Part shown: one piece after another, positions 16,376 through 23,430 of the stretch
Numbering within the stretch: the stretch's first letter is position 1
How the letters are laid out: every line of letters begins with the position of its first letter
Source: an uncultured Comamonas sp.
Lineage (GTDB): Bacteria > Pseudomonadota > Gammaproteobacteria > Burkholderiales > Burkholderiaceae_C
Direction of reading: 5' to 3'
NCBI GenBank assembly: GCA_902175065.1
Contig: CABIIJ010000038.1
Location: 1 to 42,959, forward strand
DNA length: 42,959 nucleotides
The notes under the pieces: model-generated
The model's input: the letters and a program-made list of their open reading frames with translations, nothing else
Told to the model about the DNA's origin: nothing
Databases searched by the model: none
Translations under genes and position numbers: made by a program

Positions 16376-17251
16376 TCAGTGGGAGGTGCCCAGGTAGGCC
16401 CGGATCACGTCTTCGTTGTTGCGCACTTCGTCGGGCATGCCGTCGCCGATCTTCTTGCCGTAGTCCAGCACCACGACGCGGTCGGAGATGTCCATCACCA
16501 CGCCCATGTCGTGCTCGATCAGCACGATGGTGGTGCCGAATTCCTCGTTCACGTCCAGGATGAAGCGGCACATGTCCTGCTTCTCCTCCACGTTCATCCC
16601 GGCCATCGGCTCGTCGAGCAGTAGCACCTGCGGCTCCATGGCCAGGGCGCGGCCCAGGTCGACGCGCTTTTGCAGGCCGTAGGGCAACTGGCCGACGGGG
16701 GTCTTGCGGTAGGCCTGGATTTCCAGGAAGTCGATGATGTTCTCGACGAACTCGCGGTGCGCCAGCTCCTCGCGCCGTGCCGGGCCCAGGTGCAGCGCCT
16801 GCAGGAGGATGTTGCTTTTCATCTTCAGGTTGCGCCCGGTCATGATGTTGTCGATCACGCTCATGCCCTTGAACAGTGCCAGGTTCTGAAAGGTGCGGGC
16901 CACGCCCATTTCCGCCACCTGGCGGCTGTTCATGTGCGCAAAGGTCTGGCCGCGAAAGGTGATCGAGCCTTCGCTGGGCGTGTACACGCCGTTGATGCAG
17001 TTGAGCATCGACGACTTGCCGGCACCGTTGGGGCCGATGATGGAGCGGATTTCGTGCTCCCGCACGTTGAATGAGATGTCGGTCAGCGCTTTCACGCCGC
17101 CAAAGCGCAGGCTGATGTTCTGGATGTCCAGAATGACATCGCCGATTTTCTTGTCCGTCATGGCATTGGCCTTTTCTTGGGCAATGGGGGAAGGGGGCTG
17201 TGGAGCGCCGGCTGCGGCGCGGTCATGTTCCAAAACAGCGGCATCGGTCAT
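16376..17251 (-). CDS. livG: LIV-type ABC transporter ATP-binding protein (LivG-like)
   Basis: This protein of up to 291 residues is the second ATPase. Walker A is GPNGAGKSSMLNCI, the Q-loop is VARTFQNLALF, the variant signature is LPYGLQKRVDLGRALA, and Walker B is VLLLDEPMAGMNVEEKQD followed by VLIEHDMGVVMDI. The signature YGLQKR in place of LSGGQ is usual for LivG. The start at 17251 adds a 30-residue Ala/Pro-rich N-terminal extension; an internal ATG at 17161 (MTDKKIGDVILD) would give the more standard length of about 261 residues, so the true start is uncertain. It lies 26 bp after the acyl-CoA ligase gene. Confidence 0.93.
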   Translation of the reverse strand: MTDAAVLEHDRAAAGAPQPPSPIAQEKANAMTDKKIGDVILDIQNISLRFGGVKALTDISFNVREHEIRSIIGPNGAGKSSMLNCINGVYTPSEGSITFRGQTFAHMNSRQVAEMGVARTFQNLALFKGMSVIDNIMTGRNLKMKSNILLQALHLGPARREELAHREFVENIIDFLEIQAYRKTPVGQLPYGLQKRVDLGRALAMEPQVLLLDEPMAGMNVEEKQDMCRFILDVNEEFGTTIVLIEHDMGVVMDISDRVVVLDYGKKIGDGMPDEVRNNEDVIRAYLGTSH

Positions 17252-17277
17252 GGGGTTCCTGGGGCCAGGCTCGAAAC

Positions 17278-19212
17278 TCAGGCGGCCTGGCGGGCGGCGG
17301 GATACACCTGCCCTTCCAGAATCTTCAGCGTGGCGCTGACGCTGCCGGTGCGGCCATCCTCGAACTTCACCTGGGTTTCGATGAACTGCTCGGTCTTGCC
17401 GCTGTACAGCGCATCGATCAGCACGCCGTATTTGTCGGCGATGAAGTTGCGGCGCACCTTGCGGGTGCGGGTCAGCTCGTCGTCGTCCGGGTCGAGTTCC
17501 TTGTGCAGCACCAGGAAGCGGGCCACCTGGGTGTCGGCCATGCCCTCTTCGGCGGCCAGCCCGGCATTGACCTGGCGCACGCAATCGGCCACCAGCTCCA
17601 GCACCTGCGGCTTGGACGCCAGATCGACGTAGCCGCCGTAGGGGATGCCTTGACGCTCGGCCCAGTTGCCCACGGCCTCGTAGTCGATGTTGATGAAGGC
17701 GCAGACCTTGTCCTGGCCGTTGCCGAAGCACACGGCTTCCTTGACGTGCGAGAAGAACTTGAGCTTGTTCTCGATGTAGTTGGGCGCAAACATGGCCCCG
17801 GTGGCCATCTTGCCCACGTCCTTGGCGCGGTCGATGATGCGCAGCTGGCCGTTGGCGCCGATCACCCCGGCATCCCCGGTCTTGAAGTAGCCGTTTTCAT
17901 CGATGACCTCGGCCGTGGCGTCGGGGCGCTTGTAATACTCCTTGAGTACCGAGACGCCTTTGAGCAGCACCTCGCCGTTGTCGGCAATCTTCAATTCAAT
18001 GCCCGGGGCCGCCTGCCCGACGCTGTTGATGTCCACCTGGCCGTCGCGCTGCAGGCACACATACGCGCAGGTTTCGGTCTGGCCATACAGCTGCTTCAGG
18101 TTGATGCCGATGCTGCGGAAGAACTGGAACAGCTCCGGCCCGATGGCGGCCCCGGCGGTGTACGCCACGCGGATGCGCGACAGGCCCATGGCGTTGCGCA
18201 GCGGCCCGTAGATCATCAGGTCGCCCAGCTTGTATTTCAGCCGGTCCAGGGCGCCGACGCTTTTGCCGTCGAGAATGTCCGAACCCACGCGCTTGGCCAC
18301 GTTCATGGCCTTCTGGAACAGCCACTGCTTGAATGCAGCGGCGTCCTCCATGCGGATCGACACCGAGGTCAGCATCCCCTCGAACACCCGGGGCGGGGCG
18401 AAGTAATACGTGGGGCCGACCTCGCGCATGTCGATGCTCACCGTCGCTGCCGATTCCGGGCAGTTGATGGTGAAGCCGGCCACCAGCCACTGGGCGTAGG
18501 AGAACAGATGGTCGCCCACCCACGCCGGCGGCAGGTAGGAGATGACGTTGTCGTTGGGGCCGAGCTTGTCCACCTCCACCCCGCCCTTGGCCGAGCCGAT
18601 GAAGTTGGCGTGCGTCAGGCACACGCCCTTGGGCTTGCCCGTGGTGCCCGAGGTGTAGAGGATCACCGCCACATCCTCGGCCTGCACGCGCTGCTGCATG
18701 TTGTCCCACACGCCGGGGTGGTCGCGGTCCCAGGTTTCGCCCAGCTTTTTCAGCTCGGCGGTGCTGATCAGGCCCGGCTCCTCGTATTTGCGCAGGCCGC
18801 GCGGGTCGTCGTAGATGATGTGGGTGATGCCGGGCACGGACTCGCGCACCTCCAGCAGCTTGTCCACCTGTTCCTGGTCTTCGGCAAAGGCGAACTGGAT
18901 GTCGGCATCCTGCACCACGAAGGCCATTTCCTGCGCCACTGCGTCCTGGTACAGCGGAATCGGGATGGCCCCCAGGCTCTGCACGGCGGCAAAGCCCATG
19001 TAGACGTGCGGGCGGTTGTCGCTCACAAAAGCCAGGTTCTGGCCCCGTGCCAGGCCCAGCGCAGCCAGGCCACAGGCCATGTGGCGCACATCCCTGGTCA
19101 CGTCGGCCCAACTCCAGGTTTGCCAAATGCCGTACTCCTTTTCACGCAGCGCCGGGGCCTGGGGGCGCTGGGCAGCATGTTCTAGGAGCAGGTGCGGAAA
19201 AGTGGTCGCCAT
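17278..19212 (-). CDS. AMP-dependent acyl-CoA synthetase (long-chain type)
   Basis: This 644-residue adenylate-forming enzyme activates a carboxylic acid to its CoA thioester in the cytoplasm. The nucleotide loop ILYTSGTTGKPKGVCLTHAN is intact. Other motifs are YLPPAWVGDHLFSYAQW, the acid/adenine motif LYGQTETCAYV, FKTGDAGVIGANGQLRIIDR and the hinge RAKDVGKMATGAMFAPNYIE. The region around TRTRKVRRNFIADKYG shows the long-chain family C-terminus. ATG 19212 has GAGGAA 6 bp upstream. It is the first gene of the LIV transporter operon, 26 bp before livG, and is divergent from a Crp/Fnr regulator. The pairing of a ligase with a LIV importer suggests uptake and trapping of the same compound as a CoA ester; chain length or aromatic preference cannot be told. 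Confidence 0.92.
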   Translation of the reverse strand: MATTFPHLLLEHAAQRPQAPALREKEYGIWQTWSWADVTRDVRHMACGLAALGLARGQNLAFVSDNRPHVYMGFAAVQSLGAIPIPLYQDAVAQEMAFVVQDADIQFAFAEDQEQVDKLLEVRESVPGITHIIYDDPRGLRKYEEPGLISTAELKKLGETWDRDHPGVWDNMQQRVQAEDVAVILYTSGTTGKPKGVCLTHANFIGSAKGGVEVDKLGPNDNVISYLPPAWVGDHLFSYAQWLVAGFTINCPESAATVSIDMREVGPTYYFAPPRVFEGMLTSVSIRMEDAAAFKQWLFQKAMNVAKRVGSDILDGKSVGALDRLKYKLGDLMIYGPLRNAMGLSRIRVAYTAGAAIGPELFQFFRSIGINLKQLYGQTETCAYVCLQRDGQVDINSVGQAAPGIELKIADNGEVLLKGVSVLKEYYKRPDATAEVIDENGYFKTGDAGVIGANGQLRIIDRAKDVGKMATGAMFAPNYIENKLKFFSHVKEAVCFGNGQDKVCAFINIDYEAVGNWAERQGIPYGGYVDLASKPQVLELVADCVRQVNAGLAAEEGMADTQVARFLVLHKELDPDDDELTRTRKVRRNFIADKYGVLIDALYSGKTEQFIETQVKFEDGRTGSVSATLKILEGQVYPAARQAA

Positions 19213-19502
19213 GGCGGTTCCTCGCAAACGGTGTTCTGGAAGATGTGCAGTCAGTTTCGTGTCAAAAAGTCTGATTTGCACCGGATTTCCAACAATCGTA
19301 GTGGCGAGTTTGACGTCCTTGTGTCTTTTCGACGACTTTCCTAGGGAAACTTCTTATCGGGTTATCCTGCTGTATATCCGTGCCATCTGCTTTTTACTGT
19401 GGTTTATTTTCATCATTTGCCGGGGTGGATGGTGGAAAAACGCCGCATCCTGTGGCAAACCCTAGGGGACAGGGCCGACATCTGCCCCGATGCTTACCGT
19501 TT
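19213..19502. promoter_or_regulatory. Divergent control region, acyl-CoA ligase operon versus Crp/Fnr gene
   Basis: These 290 bp separate the divergent starts and must hold both promoters. TTTCC-TAG-GGAAA at 19337-19349 is a 13-bp inverted repeat and a candidate operator. A TTGACA-like -35 lies on the minus strand near 19260-19267, but no convincing -10 at 16-18 bp was found. A clear CRP or FNR consensus (TGTGA-N6-TCACA or TTGAT-N4-ATCAA) was not seen. Confidence 0.4.
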
Positions 19503-20261
19503 ATGAGTTCGATACCTTCCTTGTACCAACGCAGACGCTCCCCCACCATGCAGGAATTGGGCAGCATTCCCTGGTTGCGTCTGCTCCAGCCCCATGAACG
19601 TGACCGGGCTGTCAGCTCCCTGCAGATCTCGCAGGCCATGCCGGGCGAGCACGTCTGCGTGCTGGGGCGGCAGGTGACGTACTGGTTCGGCCTGACCGAC
19701 GGGCTGTTGAAAATGAGTTCCGAGAACGCCCAGGGCGTCAGCATGACCTTTGCCGGACTGCCGCCGGGCGGCTGGTTTGGCGAAGGCACCTGCATCAAGC
19801 GCGAGCCGTACCGCTACAACGTGCAGGCGCTGCGCAAAAGCGTGGTGGCCGGGCTGCACATCGACACCTTCCACTGGCTGCTGGACAACTCGCTGGGCTT
19901 CAACCGCTACATCATGAGCCAGCTCAACGAACGCCTGGGCCAGTTCATCGCCGCGCGGGAGATCGACCGCCTCTCCAGCCCTGACCTGCGGGTGGCACGC
20001 AATCTGGCGGCGCTGTTCAACCCGGTGCTCTACCCCTATTCCGGCAGCGCCCGCGTGCTGCGCATCACCCAGCAGGAACTGGCCTACCTGGTCGGCCTGT
20101 CGCGCCAGCGCGTCAACGAAGCGCTGACCACGCTGGAGGCCGCAGGCGCCATCCAGGTCGAATACGGCGGTGTGCGTGTCCTGGACCTGGAAGCGTTGCG
20201 CACCGGTGTGTTCCCGAGCCGCAAATCCGCCTCGCCGCAGGCGCAAGCCATTGGCGTCTGA
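19503..20261 (+). CDS. Crp/Fnr-family transcriptional regulator
   Basis: This 252-residue regulator has an N-terminal cyclic-nucleotide-binding-like beta-roll (residues about 30-140, with GEHVCVLGRQVTYWFGLTDG and PPGGWFGEGTCIKREPYRYN), a long dimer helix and a C-terminal winged helix-turn-helix (RITQQELAYLVGLSRQRVNE, then LEAAGAIQVEYGGVRVLD). The cAMP-pocket pattern of CRP and the iron-sulfur cysteines of FNR are both absent, so its effector is different or unknown. The start at 19503 gives MSSIPSLYQRRRSP; ribosome sites are weak, and ATG 19548 is an alternative. It is divergent from the acyl-CoA ligase/LIV operon, and local control of that operon is the natural hypothesis. Confidence 0.9.
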   Translation: MSSIPSLYQRRRSPTMQELGSIPWLRLLQPHERDRAVSSLQISQAMPGEHVCVLGRQVTYWFGLTDGLLKMSSENAQGVSMTFAGLPPGGWFGEGTCIKREPYRYNVQALRKSVVAGLHIDTFHWLLDNSLGFNRYIMSQLNERLGQFIAAREIDRLSSPDLRVARNLAALFNPVLYPYSGSARVLRITQQELAYLVGLSRQRVNEALTTLEAAGAIQVEYGGVRVLDLEALRTGVFPSRKSASPQAQAIGV

Positions 20262-20335
20262 GCCTCGGCGCTTTGCCCGAGTGCGGACAAGGACAGGGCG
20301 GCGCAGCGACAATACCCGCCTTCCTTTGCCCAGAG

Positions 20336-21406
20336 ATGGCCATGCCTCCTTCCAAACCACGATCTTCTTCCGGCCCCCGTCCCGGCCCGCGTCCCGCCCA
20401 CCGGGATTTTTCTGCTTCTGGCCCCCGGCGGGAGGGGGAGCGTGGCCCGCGCCGGGAAGGGGAACGCGGCCCGCGCAGCGATCGCCCGCAACGGGATTTT
20501 TCCGACCGTCCGCAGCGCAGCGGCGACCGTTTCGAGCGCGGCGGCGAGCGCCCGCAGCGCCGCTTTGACAACGACCGCCCTGGCTTCCGCAAAGACGACC
20601 GAGGCCCGCGCCGCGATGGCGAACGTCAGGAACGCGGCGGTTTCGGTCAAGCCGATGGCCGCCCGAGCTTCCGCCGTGCGGATGGTGATCGCCCGCAGGA
20701 ACGCCGGTTTGAAGGCGGTGAACGCCCGCAGCGCCGCTTTGACAACGACCGCCCTGGCTTCCGCAAGGACGACCGAGGCCCGCGCCGCGACGGCGAACGC
20801 CAGGAACGCGGTGGCTTCGGTCAGTCTGATGGTCGCCCGAGCTTCCGCCGTGCCGATGGCGAACGTCCGCAGGAACGCCGGTTTGAAGGGGGTGAACGCC
20901 CGCAACGCCGTTTCGACAGCGACCGCCCCGGCTTCCGCAAGGACGACCGAGGCCCGCGCCGCGACGGCGAGCGCCAGGAACGCGGCGGTTTCGGCCAAGC
21001 AGATGGCCGCCCGAGCTTCCGCCGTGCGGATGGCGAACGCCCGCAGGAACGCCGCTTCGAAGGTGGGGAACGCCCGCAACGCCGTTTTGACAACGACCGT
21101 CCCAGTTTCCGCAAGGACGACCGAGGCCCGCGCCGAGATGGCGAACGCCAGGAACGCGGCCCGCGCAGCGACCGTCCGCAGCGTGATTTCTCCGACCGTC
21201 CACCGCGCGGCGACTTTGACCGTGCTGCGCAACGCTCCGCCACTCCACCGGAAGGCGAACAGCGGGGCCGGGGCAGCATCCGCACCTACCGCGCCCCGGC
21301 CAGCCTGAAAGGCAAGGCCGCGCCGATCAAGGTCATTCGCCCGGAAGACAAACCCCCGGAGGCGGCCGAACCGGGCTTTCGCAAACGCAAGCCGAGATCT
21401 GAATAA
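20336..21406 (+). CDS. Arginine-rich repeat protein with 58-residue tandem units
   Basis: This protein is about 356 residues long, extremely rich in Arg, Gly, Asp and Glu, and almost certainly intrinsically disordered. The core is three and a half copies of a 58-residue unit, including GERPQRRFDNDRPGFRKDD, RGPRRDGERQERGGFGQADG and RPSFRRADGERPQERRFEG. Related RGPRSDRPQRDFSDRP motifs flank it on both sides. RGG-like and RPxxR motifs suggest RNA binding or an RNA-dependent assembly role, by analogy with RGG tails of helicases and pseudouridine synthases; no folded enzyme domain is present. The C-terminus (IRTYRAPASLKGKAAPIKVI, ending FRKRKPRSE) is non-repeated and basic. Start is the ATG at 20336 or 20342; ribosome sites are weak. 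An intrinsic terminator follows. Function is unknown. Confidence 0.8.
   Translation: MAMPPSKPRSSSGPRPGPRPAHRDFSASGPRREGERGPRREGERGPRSDRPQRDFSDRPQRSGDRFERGGERPQRRFDNDRPGFRKDDRGPRRDGERQERGGFGQADGRPSFRRADGDRPQERRFEGGERPQRRFDNDRPGFRKDDRGPRRDGERQERGGFGQSDGRPSFRRADGERPQERRFEGGERPQRRFDSDRPGFRKDDRGPRRDGERQERGGFGQADGRPSFRRADGERPQERRFEGGERPQRRFDNDRPSFRKDDRGPRRDGERQERGPRSDRPQRDFSDRPPRGDFDRAAQRSATPPEGEQRGRGSIRTYRAPASLKGKAAPIKVIRPEDKPPEAAEPGFRKRKPRSE
20540..21154 (+). repeat. 174-bp in-frame tandem repeats, about 3.5 copies
   Basis: Copies start at 20540, 20714, 20888 and 21062 (last partial, diverging near 21154). The period of 174 bp equals 58 codons, so gain or loss of a unit keeps frame. Copies are nearly identical at DNA level, pointing to recent duplication or ongoing homogenisation. 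Confidence 0.92.
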
Positions 21407-21416
21407 ATAGCACCCT

Positions 21417-21476
21417 CCGCTGATGAATAAACAGATTCAGCGTAAAAACAATCTGAAATCCTTATGAAGAGCGCGG
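21417..21476. repeat. AT-rich imperfect palindrome, family copy B
   Basis: The arm around CCGCTGATGAATAAACAG (21417-21434) and a partner with CTGAAATCCTTATGAAGAG (21453-21471) resemble the elements at 1681, 27962 and 39696. It lies in the spacer after the repeat-protein gene and runs into the terminator. Confidence 0.5.
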
Positions 21477-21493
21477 TAAGCGCTCTTTTTTTA
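21468..21493 (+). terminator. Intrinsic terminator of the arginine-rich repeat gene
   Basis: AGAGCGC (21468-21474) pairs with GCGCTCT (21480-21486) around GGTAA and is followed by a run of T. It also lies just beyond the minus-strand gene ending at 21510. Confidence 0.85.
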
Positions 21494-21509
21494 TAGAGTA
21501 AACACGTTC

Positions 21510-22643
21510 CTAGGTATTTTTCCAGAGGATGGCCGGGCTGATTTCCTCCAGCGTCGTGCAGCCCAGTTGCGCCATGGCCAGCTCCAGTTCGCCGCGCAGC
21601 AGGTGCAGCATGTGCGCCACGCCCAGCCAGCCGGCGCAGGCCAGGGCGTGCAGTTGCGGGCGGCCCACCAGCACGGCGCTGGCGCCCAGGGCCAGGGCCT
21701 TGACCGCATCGGTGCCCCAGCGCACGCCGCTGTCGAGCAGCAGCGGCACTTTGACGGCCTCGGCAATGGCCGGCAGCACCTCCAGCGGGCTGGCCACGCC
21801 GTCGAGCACCCGCCCGCCGTGGTTGGAGACGATGAGCGCATCCACCCCGCTATCGACCAGCTTGCGGGCTTGCTCGGGGTGCAGGACGCCTTTGACGATC
21901 AGCGGCAGGCGCGTCTGCGCACGCAGCCAGTGCAGTTCGTCCCAACTGGGCGCTTGCCGTGCCAGCGGGGTGCCGAATAGCGGCGGGCCGTCGATGCTGC
22001 CGGCCTGCTGGCGCGGTGCAATGTGGCGCAGGTTGGCAGCCGCCACGCCAGCGGGCAGGGCGAAGCCGGAGCGTTTGATGCTGGCATCCACCGTCCAGAC
22101 GATGGCCTCGTAGCCTGCGCTTTCGGCCCGCTGCACCAGCTCCAGGGTGTGCTGGCGCTCGGCCTGGGAATAGAGCTGGAACCACAGCGGCCCGCGCCGT
22201 TGCAGGGCTTGGCGGGCCGCCTGTGCTTCCTGGGCGATGGCCTCCAGCGTGTGGCTGCTCAAGGTGCTGACCACCATGCCTGCCTGCAAGGCCGTGGCGG
22301 CCCGCACGCTGGCCAGTTCGCCCTCCGGGTGCGCCAGGGTCTGGTAGGCCACGGGGGCCAGCAGGATTGGATGCTCCAGCGGCTGGCCCAGCAGCGTCCG
22401 GCGCGTATGGGCGGCGCTCAAATCGGCCAGGGGCCGGGGCAGCAGGCGCAGGGCATCGAAGGCGGCGCGGTTGTGCGCCAGGGTGAGCTGCTGGTCGGCC
22501 CCGCCCTGGATGTGCTGCCAGGCACTGGCCTCGATGTGGTGGCGGGCCTGTTGCTCGTAGTCGCGCAGGCTGGCGATGGCTGCCGGAATCTGGCTGGCCG
22601 CAGGCACCACCGGCTGGCCCAGGCTGTTCAATGCCGTGCTCAT
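21510..22643 (-). CDS. FMN-dependent alpha-hydroxy-acid dehydrogenase/oxidase
   Basis: This 377-residue TIM-barrel flavoprotein of the lactate/glycolate oxidase family oxidises an L-2-hydroxy acid to the 2-oxo acid. The catalytic histidine motif SNHGGRVLDG is near residue 273. FMN-binding segments include LLAPVAYQTLAHPEGELAS, WFQLYSQAERQHTLELVQ, and LLLDSGVRWGTDAVKALALG followed by ASAVLVGRP. No signal or membrane segment was seen, so respiratory-chain coupling like LldD or direct use of oxygen cannot be decided. Its ATG overlaps the stop codon of the PiuC-type gene (ATGA), so the two are translationally coupled. The substrate is unknown; lactate or a siderophore-derived hydroxy acid are possibilities, the second suggested only by context. 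Confidence 0.9.
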   Translation of the reverse strand: MSTALNSLGQPVVPAASQIPAAIASLRDYEQQARHHIEASAWQHIQGGADQQLTLAHNRAAFDALRLLPRPLADLSAAHTRRTLLGQPLEHPILLAPVAYQTLAHPEGELASVRAATALQAGMVVSTLSSHTLEAIAQEAQAARQALQRRGPLWFQLYSQAERQHTLELVQRAESAGYEAIVWTVDASIKRSGFALPAGVAAANLRHIAPRQQAGSIDGPPLFGTPLARQAPSWDELHWLRAQTRLPLIVKGVLHPEQARKLVDSGVDALIVSNHGGRVLDGVASPLEVLPAIAEAVKVPLLLDSGVRWGTDAVKALALGASAVLVGRPQLHALACAGWLGVAHMLHLLRGELELAMAQLGCTTLEEISPAILWKNT

Positions 22644-23320
22644 GTCTGCGACCACATGCGCAGCAGGTTGTGGTAGGTGCCGGAGAGGGCGGAGATTTTC
22701 GGATGCTCCGGGCAATCGGCGCTCAGGGCCTGGATGCTCTGGTCCAGGTCGAACAGCAGGCGGCGCTTTTCCGCCGAGGCAATCAGGCTTTGCGCCCAGA
22801 AGAACGAGCCGTAGCGCGTGCCTCGGGTGACGGGGTTCACGCGGTGCAGGCTGGTGCCGGGGTAGACGATGGCGTCGCCCGCCGCCAGCTTCACGCTTTG
22901 CTGGCCGAAGGTGTCCTCCACGATCAGCTCGCCGCCTTCGTATTCGTCGGGGTGGCTGAAGAACACGGTGGTCGAGACATCGGTGCGCAGCTTGGTTGCC
23001 GTGCCGGGGATGACGAACAGCGCGTTGTCGATGTGGTTGCCATAGGTGCCGCCGCCTTCATAGCGGTTGAAGCGCGGGGGCAGCACTTTCAGCGGCAGGG
23101 CTGCGGATAGGTACAGCGGGTTGCGGGCCAGCTTGTCCAGCACGAACTCGCCCAGGGTTTTGGCTTCGGCGCTGGCCAGCGGCAGTTGCAGATTCTGTTT
23201 CACCTGTGCCGCCAGATGGCCGGCGGTGGTGCGGCCATCTTCCCACTGGGCTTGTTCCAGGGTCTGGCGGCAGGTGGCGACTTCTTCGGGGGTGAGCAGG
23301 GCGGGGATACGTAGCAGCAT
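22640..23320 (-). CDS. piuC: PiuC/YbiX-type Fe(II)/2-oxoglutarate dioxygenase
   Basis: This 226-residue cytoplasmic dioxygenase of the PKHD family is usually encoded beside TonB-dependent catecholate siderophore receptors and induced by iron limitation. The facial triad is visible: GNHIDNA gives His96 and Asp98, and SLHRVNPVTRGTRYG gives His159. The 2-oxoglutarate-binding Arg is probably in the same segment. The N-terminus (LLRIPALLTPEEV) and the DEYEGGELIVEDTFG stretch match the family. It lies downstream of the siderophore receptor and has its own candidate Fur box about 28 bp upstream. Its stop overlaps the start of the FMN enzyme gene. Its exact substrate is not known in the family. Confidence 0.93.
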   Translation of the reverse strand: MLLRIPALLTPEEVATCRQTLEQAQWEDGRTTAGHLAAQVKQNLQLPLASAEAKTLGEFVLDKLARNPLYLSAALPLKVLPPRFNRYEGGGTYGNHIDNALFVIPGTATKLRTDVSTTVFFSHPDEYEGGELIVEDTFGQQSVKLAAGDAIVYPGTSLHRVNPVTRGTRYGSFFWAQSLIASAEKRRLLFDLDQSIQALSADCPEHPKISALSGTYHNLLRMWSQT

Positions 23321-23347
23321 GGCGATGGCTCAAAGAGCGGGAGGGAT

Positions 23348-23366
23348 GGGAACGATTATTATTTTT
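23348..23366 (-). promoter_or_regulatory. Candidate Fur box of piuC
   Basis: Read on the minus strand, AAAAATAATAATCGTTCCC matches the 19-bp Fur consensus (GATAATGATAATCATTATC) at 13 positions by my count. It lies 28 bp upstream of the piuC start codon. Confidence 0.55.
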
Positions 23367-23367
23367 G

Positions 23368-23404
23368 TAAAAAAACCCGCAGCCCAGGAAGGGCAGCGGG
23401 GTTT
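23368..23404 (-). terminator. Terminator of the TonB receptor gene
   Basis: On the minus strand an imperfect stem (AAACCCCGCTGCCC with GGGCTGCGGGTTT, loop TTCCT) is followed by a run of T. It begins about 27 bp past the receptor stop codon and lies just before the piuC control region. Confidence 0.75.
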
Positions 23405-23430
23405 GTGCACAGGGGCTGACGCAGGTCAGC

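Noticed and set aside
14346-16397. 683-codon plus-strand open frame antisense to livM/livH
   Set aside because: The translation is His/Gln/Gly-rich with no domain and no ribosome site, while the minus strand encodes unmistakable LIV permeases.
20540-21154. Regularly spaced repeats that might suggest a CRISPR-like array
   Set aside because: The period is 174 bp without unique spacers, and the units are in-frame coding tandem repeats.
20084-21232. Long minus-strand open frames (382 and 584 codons) across the arginine-rich repeat gene
   Set aside because: They mirror the 174-bp repeats and GC-rich codon bias of the plus-strand gene; their translations are low-complexity without family similarity, and the terminator at 21468 fits the plus-strand gene.
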